From Mycolicibacterium senegalense (GTDB lineage Bacteria > Actinomycetota > Actinomycetes > Mycobacteriales > Mycobacteriaceae), in the NCBI RefSeq assembly GCF_019645875.1, contig NZ_CP081000.1, forward strand, positions 1,922,001 to 1,986,000: a stretch of 64,000 nucleotides of DNA, read 5' to 3'. Every line of letters begins with the position of its first letter. Position 1 is the first letter of the stretch. The position numbers and the translations under genes were made by a program. Positions 36,313 through 44,147 of the stretch are shown piece by piece. Under the pieces are notes generated by a model that was not told where the DNA came from, made no database searches, and saw nothing but the letters and a program-made list of their open reading frames with translations.

Positions 36313-37119
36313 ATGGCTATCAATCCTTCTGACATCATGCTCACCGGACAGGTGGCGGTTGTCACGGGCGGCGGTACCGGGATCGGCCGGGGCATCGCCG
36401 CCGGCCTGGCGGCCTTCGGCGCCACGGTGGCGATCTGGGAGCGCGACGCGGACAACTGCGCCGCTGCCGCTGAATCGATCGGTGCCCTCGGCATCGTCAC
36501 CGATGTGCGCGATGCCGAGCAAGTGGATGCGGCGCTGACACAGACGGCCGACGAACTGGGGCCGGTGCGCATCCTGGTGAACAACGCCGGCGGCGTGTTC
36601 GCCTCTGGACTGCTCGAAACCAGCGAGAACGGTTGGGATGCGCTGTACAAGAGCAACCTTCGCCACGTGCTGCTGTGCACGCAGCGGGTGGCACGGCGCT
36701 TGGTGACCGATGAATTACCGGGCAGCATCATCAATCTCACGTCGATCGAAGGGGTGCGTGCGGCTCCCGGCTACGCTGCGTACGCGGCCGCGAAAGCGGG
36801 CGTCATCAACTACACGCAGACAGCGTCGTTCGAACTTGCCCCGCACGACATCCGGGTCAACGCAATCGCTCCCGACCTCACCATCACCGAGGGGCTCCTG
36901 GCGTTGTCGCCGGGCGGCCCGCCTGACGGTATCGCTGACGCCATCCCGCTCGGCCGTGCCGGGCACGTCGACGAAATCGCCGGAGCGGCCGTCTTTCTCG
37001 CGTCCAGAATGTCGGGCTACATCACTGGGCAGACTATTCACGTAGACGGTGGCACACGGGCTGCGGGTGGCTGGTACCGCCACCCGCAGACCGGTGCCGC
37101 AACACTCGGTCCGGGCTAG
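36313..37119 (+). CDS. Short-chain dehydrogenase/reductase
   Basis: A 268-aa SDR with TGGGTGIG (about 18-25), NNAGG, LTSIEG (Ser) and YAAAK. The C terminus is extended with a WYRHPQTG tail. It is monocistronic, divergent from the APH-like gene by 39 bp and convergent with the mycofactocin-type SDR. No GAGAAT operator is seen upstream. Confidence 0.84.
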   Translation: MAINPSDIMLTGQVAVVTGGGTGIGRGIAAGLAAFGATVAIWERDADNCAAAAESIGALGIVTDVRDAEQVDAALTQTADELGPVRILVNNAGGVFASGLLETSENGWDALYKSNLRHVLLCTQRVARRLVTDELPGSIINLTSIEGVRAAPGYAAYAAAKAGVINYTQTASFELAPHDIRVNAIAPDLTITEGLLALSPGGPPDGIADAIPLGRAGHVDEIAGAAVFLASRMSGYITGQTIHVDGGTRAAGGWYRHPQTGAATLGPG

Positions 37120-37128
37120 GGACCGGAC

Positions 37129-37974
37129 CTACTTGAGGCAGCTCCCCGCGTCGACCGGCAGCGTCACACCGGTGACGTACCGGGCCTCGTCGGAGGCCAG
37201 GAACAGCACGGCGTTGCTGATGTCAACGGCCTCCACCCACGGGATGGGCAGGGTGTGGAACAGCTGGCAGATCGGCGCCATGTCGTCCGGGCCCGGGTTC
37301 TCCAGGTCGGGGCGGAACATCTTGAACGTGCCGTCGTTGTGCAGCATAGGGGTCGCCACATGCGTGGGATGGACGCTGTTGCAACGGATGTTGTGCTGAC
37401 CCAGCTCGACGGCGAAGCCGCGCATCAGGCCGACGACGCCGTGCTTTGCAGCGACGTAGTTGCCGCAGTGCGGGTAGGCCTTGAGTCCGCCGACCGAGCT
37501 GGTCAGGATGATCGAGCCGCCGCGGCCCCCTTCGATCAGGTGCGGCACACCGGCTTTGACGGACTTCCAGACGCCGGACAGGTTGATGTCGATCATTTCG
37601 TCCCAGTCGAGCTGGCTGGTTTCGTGCAGCACGTCGCCGCCGTTGCCGATGCCGGCGTTGGCCACGATGATGTCGAGGCGGCCGAGCTGCTCCACGCCGC
37701 TGTCGACGGCGGCCTTGATGGCGTCCGCGTCGCGGACGTCGACCTCCGCGGTCACCACTCGGCGGTTGAGTCCTTTGATGAGGTTGGCGGTTTCTGCCAG
37801 GTCATCGGAGGTGGAGGCCGGGATGGCGGTCTCCACGCCGGGCCGGATCGGTCCACAGATGTCGATTGCGATGATGTCGGCGCCCTCTTGCGCCAGCCGC
37901 ACCGCGTGGCTACGGCCCTGGCCGCGGGCCGCGCCGGTGACGAACGCGACCTTGCCTTCCACCCGTCCAGTCAT
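37129..37974 (-). CDS. Mycofactocin-coupled SDR (carveol-dehydrogenase-like)
   Basis: A 281-aa SDR with the signature of the mycofactocin-dependent family: TGAARGQGRSHAVRLAQEGADIIAIDIC-type N terminus, an insertion after the acidic strand (PIRPGVETAIPASTSDD), NAGIGNG, LTSSVGG and YVAAK. Family members keep NAD bound and pass electrons to the peptide cofactor mycofactocin, typically oxidising secondary or terpene alcohols. ATG 37974 with two operator-like sites 134 and about 400 bp upstream places it in the window's regulon. Confidence 0.88.
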   Translation of the reverse strand: MTGRVEGKVAFVTGAARGQGRSHAVRLAQEGADIIAIDICGPIRPGVETAIPASTSDDLAETANLIKGLNRRVVTAEVDVRDADAIKAAVDSGVEQLGRLDIIVANAGIGNGGDVLHETSQLDWDEMIDINLSGVWKSVKAGVPHLIEGGRGGSIILTSSVGGLKAYPHCGNYVAAKHGVVGLMRGFAVELGQHNIRCNSVHPTHVATPMLHNDGTFKMFRPDLENPGPDDMAPICQLFHTLPIPWVEAVDISNAVLFLASDEARYVTGVTLPVDAGSCLK

Positions 37975-38107
37975 TGATTACCCCAGTTCTGTTTCGTGTC
38001 TGCCGCATGCTCGGTGAATTCTGTGCACCTGCTCAGCAACTCTGACACCGGGCCGCCCGCCATGTCAACGACGGATACGTTTCTGGCTATTTGTACTCTC
38101 TGCTTAG

Positions 38108-38122
38108 CAGAATGAAGTTCTC
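38108..38122. promoter_or_regulatory. Variant operator CAGAAT-GAA-GTTCTC
   Basis: Two mismatches to GAGAAT-N3-ATTCTC. Flanking CTTAG and spacer GAA are shared with the site at 38378. It lies 134 bp before the mycofactocin-type SDR start. Confidence 0.5.
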
Positions 38123-38377
38123 GAAGGTGGGCCGCAAGGCCGCCATGTTCACCAAGATGGGCCTTACAAAGCGAGCTCGGAATCCGTCATTCGCTGCGCC
38201 CACGGTCCGCTTGACCGGCCGTCAGACGTGAACAGCAGTGCGCTCCCGGTGGCGGAAGTCCGAGGTTCGCGGGCGAAGCCTGGGTCGCCGAGTCGCCGCT
38301 TGGCCATTGCGCGGCGCGATGGCGGTGAGTCCGGAGATCGGACAGGCACCGGGGTGCGAGGAAAATTCTTTCCTTAG

Positions 38378-38392
38378 GAGAACGAAATTCTC
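38378..38392. promoter_or_regulatory. Variant operator GAGAAC-GAA-ATTCTC
   Basis: One mismatch to the consensus. It lies between the stop of the TetR gene and the SDR promoter region, 3 bp from the TetR stop. Confidence 0.6.
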
Positions 38393-38394
38393 AG

Positions 38395-39141
38395 CTAGCT
38401 GGCGGCGAATCCGTTGGCCACGAAGTCCCAGACCTCGTCGGCGGTGATCGGATGGACCGAGGCCTCGTCGGCGCCACCGCTTGATTGTGCGACGAACATC
38501 ACCGTCTGCATGGTCATCGCAGCCATCCGGCGAGGGTTGATCCCGGCGCGCAACTGGCCGGCTGCGGAGGCTTCTTCCATGAGCTCGGTCAGCAGCGCCA
38601 GCAGCGGCGCGTGCGCGACCTTCACCTCAGAGGGGTGCGAAACCAGCAATCGGGGCGCGAAATCGGTGAACAGTGGGCGTTTGGCCGCCGGATCGGGGCG
38701 GGACGATTCGAAGAGCAGCTGGATGGCGACCTTGAGCCGTTCGATCGGCTCACCCTGGGTCGAAGTGGCGGCCCGGATCTGATCCGCCGAGCGGCTCAGC
38801 GCGTCCTCGAACAGGGCGAGCAGGAGCTCGTGTTTACCGTCGAACTGCAGGTAGAAGCTGCGCAGCGACTGCCGGGAGCGGTCAACGACCTCTTGTACGG
38901 TGAAGTCGGTGTTGCCCTTTTCGATGATGATCGCCTGGGCCGCGTCCAGGAAGCGTTGTACCCGCTGGGCGGCGCGCAACTTGGCAGTTTTGATCGACCG
39001 CTCGACAGCTCTTTGCTTCCACGCGGGTTCTTCGCCAGCGGTGGTCACTGGCTGCTCCGACGCTTGTCGAGTGGGGAGAACATGAACTGACTGTACCGGA
39101 GAACGCCTTGCCATTGTGCTGCCAGACCCCCTCGCGGCCAA
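38395..39141 (-). CDS. TetR-family regulator, candidate regulator of the GAGAAT-N3-ATTCTC regulon
   Basis: A 248-aa TetR-type regulator with an N-terminal extension of about 45 residues. HTH is near 55-100 (AAQRVQRFLDAAQAIIIEKG, VQEVVDRSRQSLRSFYLQFDGK). The C-terminal ligand domain has the shape seen in KstR2/mycobacterial lipid regulators. ATG 39141 is used, with ATG about 39114 an alternative. A perfect operator at 39171-39185 lies about 30 bp upstream, and it is the only local regulator flanked by operator copies on both sides, so self-regulation and control of the wider regulon is the simplest reading. Confidence 0.85.
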   Translation of the reverse strand: MAARGSGSTMARRSPVQSVHVLPTRQASEQPVTTAGEEPAWKQRAVERSIKTAKLRAAQRVQRFLDAAQAIIIEKGNTDFTVQEVVDRSRQSLRSFYLQFDGKHELLLALFEDALSRSADQIRAATSTQGEPIERLKVAIQLLFESSRPDPAAKRPLFTDFAPRLLVSHPSEVKVAHAPLLALLTELMEEASAAGQLRAGINPRRMAAMTMQTVMFVAQSSGGADEASVHPITADEVWDFVANGFAAS

Positions 39142-39170
39142 TGTGTCGGAGATTGTAACTTTCGCACTAT

Positions 39171-39185
39171 GAGAATAGTATTCTC
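39171..39185. promoter_or_regulatory. Operator palindrome GAGAAT-AGT-ATTCTC
   Basis: A perfect copy, extended by TAT/ATGA flanks to TGAGAAT...ATTCTCA, between the divergent TetR (39141) and enoyl-CoA hydratase (39320) genes. Confidence 0.8.
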
Positions 39186-39319
39186 ATGAGGGGAATTATA
39201 GAAGTCCTTTGAGAAGAAGGGTTTCACGTCAGATGTGGCGCCGCCGGGGCGCTGTTTGCAGGTGGCTGCCGGGGTCGCGAGGGCGGCTGTCGCGTGGCAG
39301 CTGTGAACAAAGGAATTAC

Positions 39320-40102
39320 GTGTACATCGATTACGACGTCGCCGACTCGATCGCCACGATCACGCTCAATCGGCCGGAAGCGGCCAACGCGCAGAACCCC
39401 GAACTACTCGACGAACTCGATGCCGCCTGGACCAGGGCTGCCGATGACCGCGAGGTGAAGGTGATCGTGCTGCGGGCCAACGGCAAGCACTTCTCGGCAG
39501 GGCATGACCTGCGCGGCGGCGGCCCAGTGCCCGACAAGATCACGCTGGAGTTCCTGATCGAGCACGAATCGCGGCGCTATCTGGAGTACACGTTGCGGTG
39601 GCGCAACGTGCCCAAGCCGTCGATCGCGGCGGTCCAGGGACGCTGCATCTCCGGTGGCCTGCTGCTGTGCTGGCCCTGCGACCTGATCCTGGCCGCCGAC
39701 GATGCGCTGTTCTCCGACCCCGTGGCCCTGATGGGCATCGGCGGTGTCGAGTATCACGGGCACACCTGGGAACTCGGCGCCCGCAAGGCCAAGGAGATCC
39801 TGTTCACCGGTCGCGCGCTGACCGCAGACGAAGCCGAGCGCACCGGCATGGTCAACCGGGTGGTCCCGCGAGACGAACTCGACACTGCGACCGCTGAGCT
39901 GGCGGCACAGATCGCGCAGATGCCGGCGTTCGCGCTGCGCCAGGCCAAGCGGGCGGTGAACCAGACCCTCGATGTGCAGGGTTTCTACGCCGCGATCCAA
40001 TCGGTGTTCGACATTCACCAGACCGGGCACGGCAATGCGCTTAGCGTCAGCGGATGGCCGGTGCTGATGGATATCGACGGGATGAAGCAGAACATCAAGT
40101 AA
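39320..40102 (+). CDS. Enoyl-CoA hydratase/isomerase
   Basis: A 260-aa crotonase with oxyanion loops FSAGHDLRGGG (about 60-70) and VQGRCISGGLLLCWPCDLILA, then SDPVALMGIGGVEYHG in the acid-residue region. GTG 39320 follows AAAGGA; upstream in-frame codons look non-coding and would run through the operator area. It is divergent from the TetR gene across the perfect operator and 16 bp upstream of an adenylate cyclase gene, which it may be co-transcribed with. Confidence 0.86.
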   Translation: MYIDYDVADSIATITLNRPEAANAQNPELLDELDAAWTRAADDREVKVIVLRANGKHFSAGHDLRGGGPVPDKITLEFLIEHESRRYLEYTLRWRNVPKPSIAAVQGRCISGGLLLCWPCDLILAADDALFSDPVALMGIGGVEYHGHTWELGARKAKEILFTGRALTADEAERTGMVNRVVPRDELDTATAELAAQIAQMPAFALRQAKRAVNQTLDVQGFYAAIQSVFDIHQTGHGNALSVSGWPVLMDIDGMKQNIK

Positions 40103-40118
40103 GCCTGGGCCTCTGAAG

Positions 40119-41606
40119 ATGGGGGCGATCCGGCTCAGCGTGAGTTACGCGGCCAGACAGATCTACGCGCAGACCACCGCGGCCGCAGCGGTCACGCTCG
40201 TGGTGCTGGCACTGAGCCGCAACACCGTCGGTGACGCGCGCCAGCTGTTGACCCAGGCCAACCTGATCGCACTGATCGCGTTGATGGTCGCCGCAGCGAT
40301 CGTCGACACCGTCGTCGGCTGGGTCAATGTCCATCCGACGTTCAAATGGTTTGCCGCGGGCGAGGACCCGACACCGCGACAGCAGCGGGCGGCCATGCGT
40401 ATCGCGCCGCGTCAGACCATCATCCAGTTCACCACCTGGGCGGTGAGCGCACTGGTGTACACGCTGCTGAACCTCGACGCCGGTGGTGGTGTCGCCTACG
40501 TGATGGGCGGCGCGATTCTCTTCGGCGGCGTCGCGGCGGCATGCATGGGATTCCTGGTGACCCAACGGATGTTGCGGCCCATCGTCGCTGCGTCGTTGAC
40601 GGCGTCCTCGTCCACGATGGTGCGGATGCCAGGCGTGCTGGCCCGGCTGATCACCATCTGGACCCTGTTCAGTGGGCTACCGATGGTCGGCATCGCCTTG
40701 ATCGTGTTGGCGCGCTCGAACGGCTGGTTCGTGCAGAAAACGGCACCGGTCGAAGCCGCGGTGCTGGTCCTGGCAGTCGTCTCGCTGATCTTCGGTCTGC
40801 GGTCGATGGTGCTGGTGGCACGTTCGGTGTCCGATCCGATCGGGGAGGTCGTGCTGGCCATGAAAGCTGTGGAGCGCGGTTGGTCCGGTGTGTCGGTCAA
40901 GGTGTACGAGTCGTCTGAGATCGGTCGGCTCCAGTACGGATTCAATCGGATGCTGGCCGGCCTGGCCGAACGGAACCGGTTGCGCGACCTGTTCGGTCGT
41001 TATGTGGGGGTCGACGTGGCCCGCCACGCCCTGCAGCAGGGCACCGCGGTCAGCGGTGACGTCCGCGACGCCGCCGTGCTTTACGTGGATCTGGTCGGCT
41101 CGACCGCGTTGGGAGCGTCGCGACCGCCGCAAGAGGTGGCGCAACTGCTCAACGGTTTCTTCAAGATCGTGGTGGACACCGTCGAGGCGCATCACGGTCT
41201 GATCAACAAGTTCGAGGGCGATGCCGTACTGGCGGTGTTCGGCGCGCCGCTACGGCTGGACAACCCGGCTTCCTCTGCGCTGGCGACTGCGCGGGCGCTG
41301 GTGCCACGACTGCACCGACTGCCCGATGTTGAGTTCGGCGTGGGTATTTCGTGCGGTTCGGTGTTCGCGGGAAACATCGGCGCCGAGAACCGCTACGAGT
41401 ACACCGTGATCGGTGATGCGGTCAACGAGGCGGCGCGGCTGGCCGACCACGCCAAGGATCGCGAGTCGACGGTGTTGTGTTCGGGTAGTGCGCTGGCCCA
41501 TGCCGACGCCGACGAAGGCCAGCACTGGGTCGTTCGCGGCTCGACGGTGTTGCGCGGTCGTTCGACGGCTACAGTCTTCGCCGAACCGGTTGCGGACTCG
41601 TCGTAG
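40119..41606 (+). CDS. Membrane class III adenylate cyclase with HAMP domain
   Basis: A 495-aa protein: six hydrophobic segments within about 1-235, a HAMP linker (SVSDPIGEVVLAMKAVERG, about 235-290), and a class III cyclase domain (about 310-485). Metal Asp residues are in YVDLVGST and in KFEGDAVLAVFG, whose Lys is the adenine-specifying residue; NEAARL carries the transition-state Asn and Arg. It resembles the M. tuberculosis Rv1318c-Rv1320c group and would make cAMP at the membrane. It follows the crotonase by 16 bp and is followed by REP-like repeats. Confidence 0.9.
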   Translation: MGAIRLSVSYAARQIYAQTTAAAAVTLVVLALSRNTVGDARQLLTQANLIALIALMVAAAIVDTVVGWVNVHPTFKWFAAGEDPTPRQQRAAMRIAPRQTIIQFTTWAVSALVYTLLNLDAGGGVAYVMGGAILFGGVAAACMGFLVTQRMLRPIVAASLTASSSTMVRMPGVLARLITIWTLFSGLPMVGIALIVLARSNGWFVQKTAPVEAAVLVLAVVSLIFGLRSMVLVARSVSDPIGEVVLAMKAVERGWSGVSVKVYESSEIGRLQYGFNRMLAGLAERNRLRDLFGRYVGVDVARHALQQGTAVSGDVRDAAVLYVDLVGSTALGASRPPQEVAQLLNGFFKIVVDTVEAHHGLINKFEGDAVLAVFGAPLRLDNPASSALATARALVPRLHRLPDVEFGVGISCGSVFAGNIGAENRYEYTVIGDAVNEAARLADHAKDRESTVLCSGSALAHADADEGQHWVVRGSTVLRGRSTATVFAEPVADSS

Positions 41607-41622
41607 CAGCGAGCGTCGTTCT

Positions 41623-41684
41623 CCGCGAGCGTGCGGGTCTGCCGGCCGACACTCCGACAAATATCCGTACTTCGTGCACGCTCG
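41623..41684. repeat. REP-like palindromic element, copy 4
   Basis: CCGCGAGCGTGCGGGTCTGC at the left and GTGCACGCTCG at the right, the same family as at 8683. It is in the convergent gap between the adenylate cyclase and the FadE genes. Confidence 0.7.
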
Positions 41685-41690
41685 ACCGGT

Positions 41691-41753
41691 GCGAGCGTGC
41701 ACTCACTGCCGCCCCACCGCGGCGTGTCGGGCAGCAGACGCGCACGCTCGCGG
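41691..41753. repeat. REP-like palindromic element, copy 5 (inverted)
   Basis: GCGAGCGTGCACTCACTGCC at the left and CGCGCACGCTCGCGG at the right. It lies head to tail with copy 4 (6-bp gap), and the pair could act as a bidirectional terminator. Confidence 0.7.
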
Positions 41754-41762
41754 TGGAAAAAC

Positions 41763-42569
41763 CTACAGCTGGGCCAGGCGTGGGACGGTCCCGCGGGCGC
41801 GCAGGCCGGCACCTGCCTTGCGGGTGAGTTCCCTTGAACTGCCCAGCAATCCGTCGAGCACCAGAACCCGCTTCACGTGGTGGTGCAGCTCATGCTCGGC
41901 GGTGAAACCGATGCCGCCGAGCACCTGCTGGCAGTGCTTGGCGGCGGTCAGCGCGGCCTTGCCCGCAGCGGCCTTGGCCAGCAGCGAATTCAGGTCGACG
42001 TTGTCGGCGTTGGGCAGGTTCAGCGTTGCCTCGGCACCTTCGATGGCCACCAGTGTTTCGGCCAGCCGGTGCCGCACTGCCTGGAAGGACGAGATCGGCT
42101 TGCCGAACTGCACCCGGTCCAGTGCATGCTGCCGGGCCAGCGCCAGCATCGCGCGGGCCGAGCCGACCAGCCACCAGCCCAAGGCGCGGCGCGCCTCCGA
42201 TATCCGCAGCAGTTGGCCGTCGGGTACCTGCTTCAGCGGCAGCCCGCCCAGAATTGCGGACGCGTCTGCCGTGTTCTCTCTGCGTTCCCACACCACCCAG
42301 GTTCCGCCGGCATAGGGCATCGGCGGGGTGCCGCCGGGCAGGCCACCGATGGTCTCAAGCAATACATCGTTGAGGATCGAAGCGTGCGAACCGGTTTCAC
42401 CCAGCAGCCGGAACACCAGCGGCATGGCAACCTCCGGCATGTCGGCCAGCATCTCGGCCCAGCCCAGTTCAGCCAGTGCGGCGTCCAGCTTGGCGCCGGA
42501 GGCCGAGAGCATGGTCTTGCGCAGCGTGTCTTCGAGCAGGCCCAGCGATTCGGTGTCCAAGTCGGTCAT
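41763..42569 (-). CDS. Acyl-CoA dehydrogenase, short subunit
   Basis: A 268-aa FadE of the short type with reduced middle domain. The C-terminal dimer helix region is clear (DRVQFGKPISSFQAVRHRLAE, then QQVLGGIGFTAEHELHHHVKR); Glu in TAEH aligns with the TWEH catalytic Glu. It is last in the minus-strand Rieske operon and 4 bp after the full-length partner FadE. Together they likely form an alpha2beta2 enzyme for a bulky CoA ester, a second set alongside 5986/6803. Confidence 0.85.
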   Translation of the reverse strand: MTDLDTESLGLLEDTLRKTMLSASGAKLDAALAELGWAEMLADMPEVAMPLVFRLLGETGSHASILNDVLLETIGGLPGGTPPMPYAGGTWVVWERRENTADASAILGGLPLKQVPDGQLLRISEARRALGWWLVGSARAMLALARQHALDRVQFGKPISSFQAVRHRLAETLVAIEGAEATLNLPNADNVDLNSLLAKAAAGKAALTAAKHCQQVLGGIGFTAEHELHHHVKRVLVLDGLLGSSRELTRKAGAGLRARGTVPRLAQL

Positions 42570-42573
42570 GGCT

Positions 42574-43704
42574 TCACTCCTTCCCGAGGTCCAGCAGACG
42601 GCGCGCGATGATGTTGCGCTGCACCTCGGCTGTACCGCCGTAGATGGTCGACGCCCGCGAGTACAGGTATTCGGTGCGCCATTCGGACTCGTCGAGTTCG
42701 ATGACGCCGGGCATCAGGTTGCGCGCGGTGTCGTAGAGCAGTTGTTCGGCGCCGGCCAGCAGCACCTTGTCGATCGAGGTATCGGGACCCAGCTTGTGGC
42801 CGTCGGCCAGCCGGTGCTGAGTTGCCGCCGAACGGCAGCGCAGGGTGTGCAAAGCCAGATACACCTCGCCGAGGTCCGGATCTACCACCTGCCCTTGCCG
42901 TTTCACCGCCTCGACGAGGGCGTCGAAGCGTGAGTACAAGTAGGCGATGCGTTGCCAGAAGCAGGTCGAGCGCTCGTAGGGCAGCAGATCCATCGCCAGT
43001 TGCCAACCGTCGCCGGGCTTGCCGAGCATCCGGCTCTCATCGACTTCGACGTCGTCGAAGTAAACCTCGCAGAACTCGTCGACGTCATGCATGGTGCGCA
43101 GCGGCCGGATGCTGATACCGGGGGAGTCGGTGTCGACGAAGAACGCGGTGATCGCCTGGTGGTTGGGGGTGTCCGCGTCGCCGGTGCGGGTGAGCAAGAT
43201 GCACCGGTGCGAATACTGGGCGAAGCTGGTCCAGACTTTCTGGCCATTGATGATCCATTTGTCGCCCCGCTGGACCGCGCGGGTGGTCAGCGAGGCCAGA
43301 TCGCTGCCGGAGCCGGGTTCGGAGAACCCCTGGCACCATTGCTCTTCGCCGGACAGCAGTTTCGGCACCATCTCGGCGGCCAGTTCCTTGGGCGCGTAGT
43401 CGATCATCGTCGGCGCCAGCACTTCCAGCATCGAATACGGCCCGGGCTCGGCCAGTCTGCGGCCCACGACCTCCTCGCCGACGATGGCGCGCAGCATCTC
43501 CGGACCGCCCAGCCCACCGGCATGTTCGGGCCAGCCGTAGCGACTCCAGCCGCCTTCGTACAGTGCCTTCTGCACTCGGGCGAACTGGCGCAGGTGACCT
43601 GAAAGCGAATGATCCTCAGGTGGTGTCAGGTCATTCTCGGCAAGCCAGTCCTGCAGCGCGGTGCGGAACTTTGCCGGTTCGAAGAGGTCGACTTGCTCGC
43701 TCAT
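42574..43704 (-). CDS. Acyl-CoA dehydrogenase, full-length partner subunit
   Basis: A 376-aa FadE: CQGFSEPGSGSDLASL middle-domain loop, KVWTSFAQYSHRCILLTRTG, and a C terminus ending in YGGTAEVQRNIIARRLLDLG. ATG 43704 overlaps the upstream SnoaL-like gene by 4 bp. It is the probable heterotetramer partner of the short FadE downstream. Confidence 0.9.
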   Translation of the reverse strand: MSEQVDLFEPAKFRTALQDWLAENDLTPPEDHSLSGHLRQFARVQKALYEGGWSRYGWPEHAGGLGGPEMLRAIVGEEVVGRRLAEPGPYSMLEVLAPTMIDYAPKELAAEMVPKLLSGEEQWCQGFSEPGSGSDLASLTTRAVQRGDKWIINGQKVWTSFAQYSHRCILLTRTGDADTPNHQAITAFFVDTDSPGISIRPLRTMHDVDEFCEVYFDDVEVDESRMLGKPGDGWQLAMDLLPYERSTCFWQRIAYLYSRFDALVEAVKRQGQVVDPDLGEVYLALHTLRCRSAATQHRLADGHKLGPDTSIDKVLLAGAEQLLYDTARNLMPGVIELDESEWRTEYLYSRASTIYGGTAEVQRNIIARRLLDLGKE

Positions 43705-44147
43705 CCTGCTTCCGGCCTGCCGATCGCGTGCGGCCGGCCGTGGTCGTGATCGCCACTGCGCCGGATGAAGGTCATCGCCCGGGTCTTCAGCCTCCAGCCC
43801 TCGGCGGTGCGTTCGTAGGTGTCGCGGTAGTAGCCGATGCGCATGTCGTGCTTGGAGTGCTCGATGAAGCACAGCGGCTGGGTGCCCGAAGCTGTATCGG
43901 CGCCCTCGACCAGGTCTATCAGGGCGGTGCCGGTCATGAACAGGCCCTTGGGGGCGGCGTCCACCAGCACGGGAAAGCGATTCAGCGTGTAGGTCTCACC
44001 GAATGCGCTGTACGTGCCGTCGGGGGTGAAAACACTGATCAGACCGTCGATGTCGCCCTGGGTGATGGTCACCGCGTATTTGGCGAGCACCTGCTGGATC
44101 TCGATCAGGTCCTCGGTCCGTGTCGGGGAATCAGTTGATGTGCTCAT
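43701..44147 (-). CDS. SnoaL-like (NTF2-fold) protein
   Basis: A 148-aa NTF2-like/SnoaL-like alpha+beta barrel: IEIQQVLAKYAVTITQGDIDGLISVFTPDGTYSAFG is typical of the family. Members include hydratases, isomerases, cyclases and small subunits of ring-hydroxylating dioxygenases. It lies in a Rieske operon, so an isomerase/dehydratase or accessory role is possible. Overlaps both neighbours (17 bp with the amidohydrolase gene). Confidence 0.8.
   Translation of the reverse strand: MSTSTDSPTRTEDLIEIQQVLAKYAVTITQGDIDGLISVFTPDGTYSAFGETYTLNRFPVLVDAAPKGLFMTGTALIDLVEGADTASGTQPLCFIEHSKHDMRIGYYRDTYERTAEGWRLKTRAMTFIRRSGDHDHGRPHAIGRPEAG

Larger units (their letters stand above)
37975..38394. other. 420-bp gap between SDR and TetR genes
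   Basis: It contains two copies of the GAGAAT-type operator (38108-38122 and 38378-38392). A 39-codon reading frame on the plus strand (38112-38231) has GC-rich third positions for its first 17 codons and then loses codon bias. It has no ribosome site and may be a gene remnant. No convincing full gene or RNA gene is visible. Confidence 0.6.
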
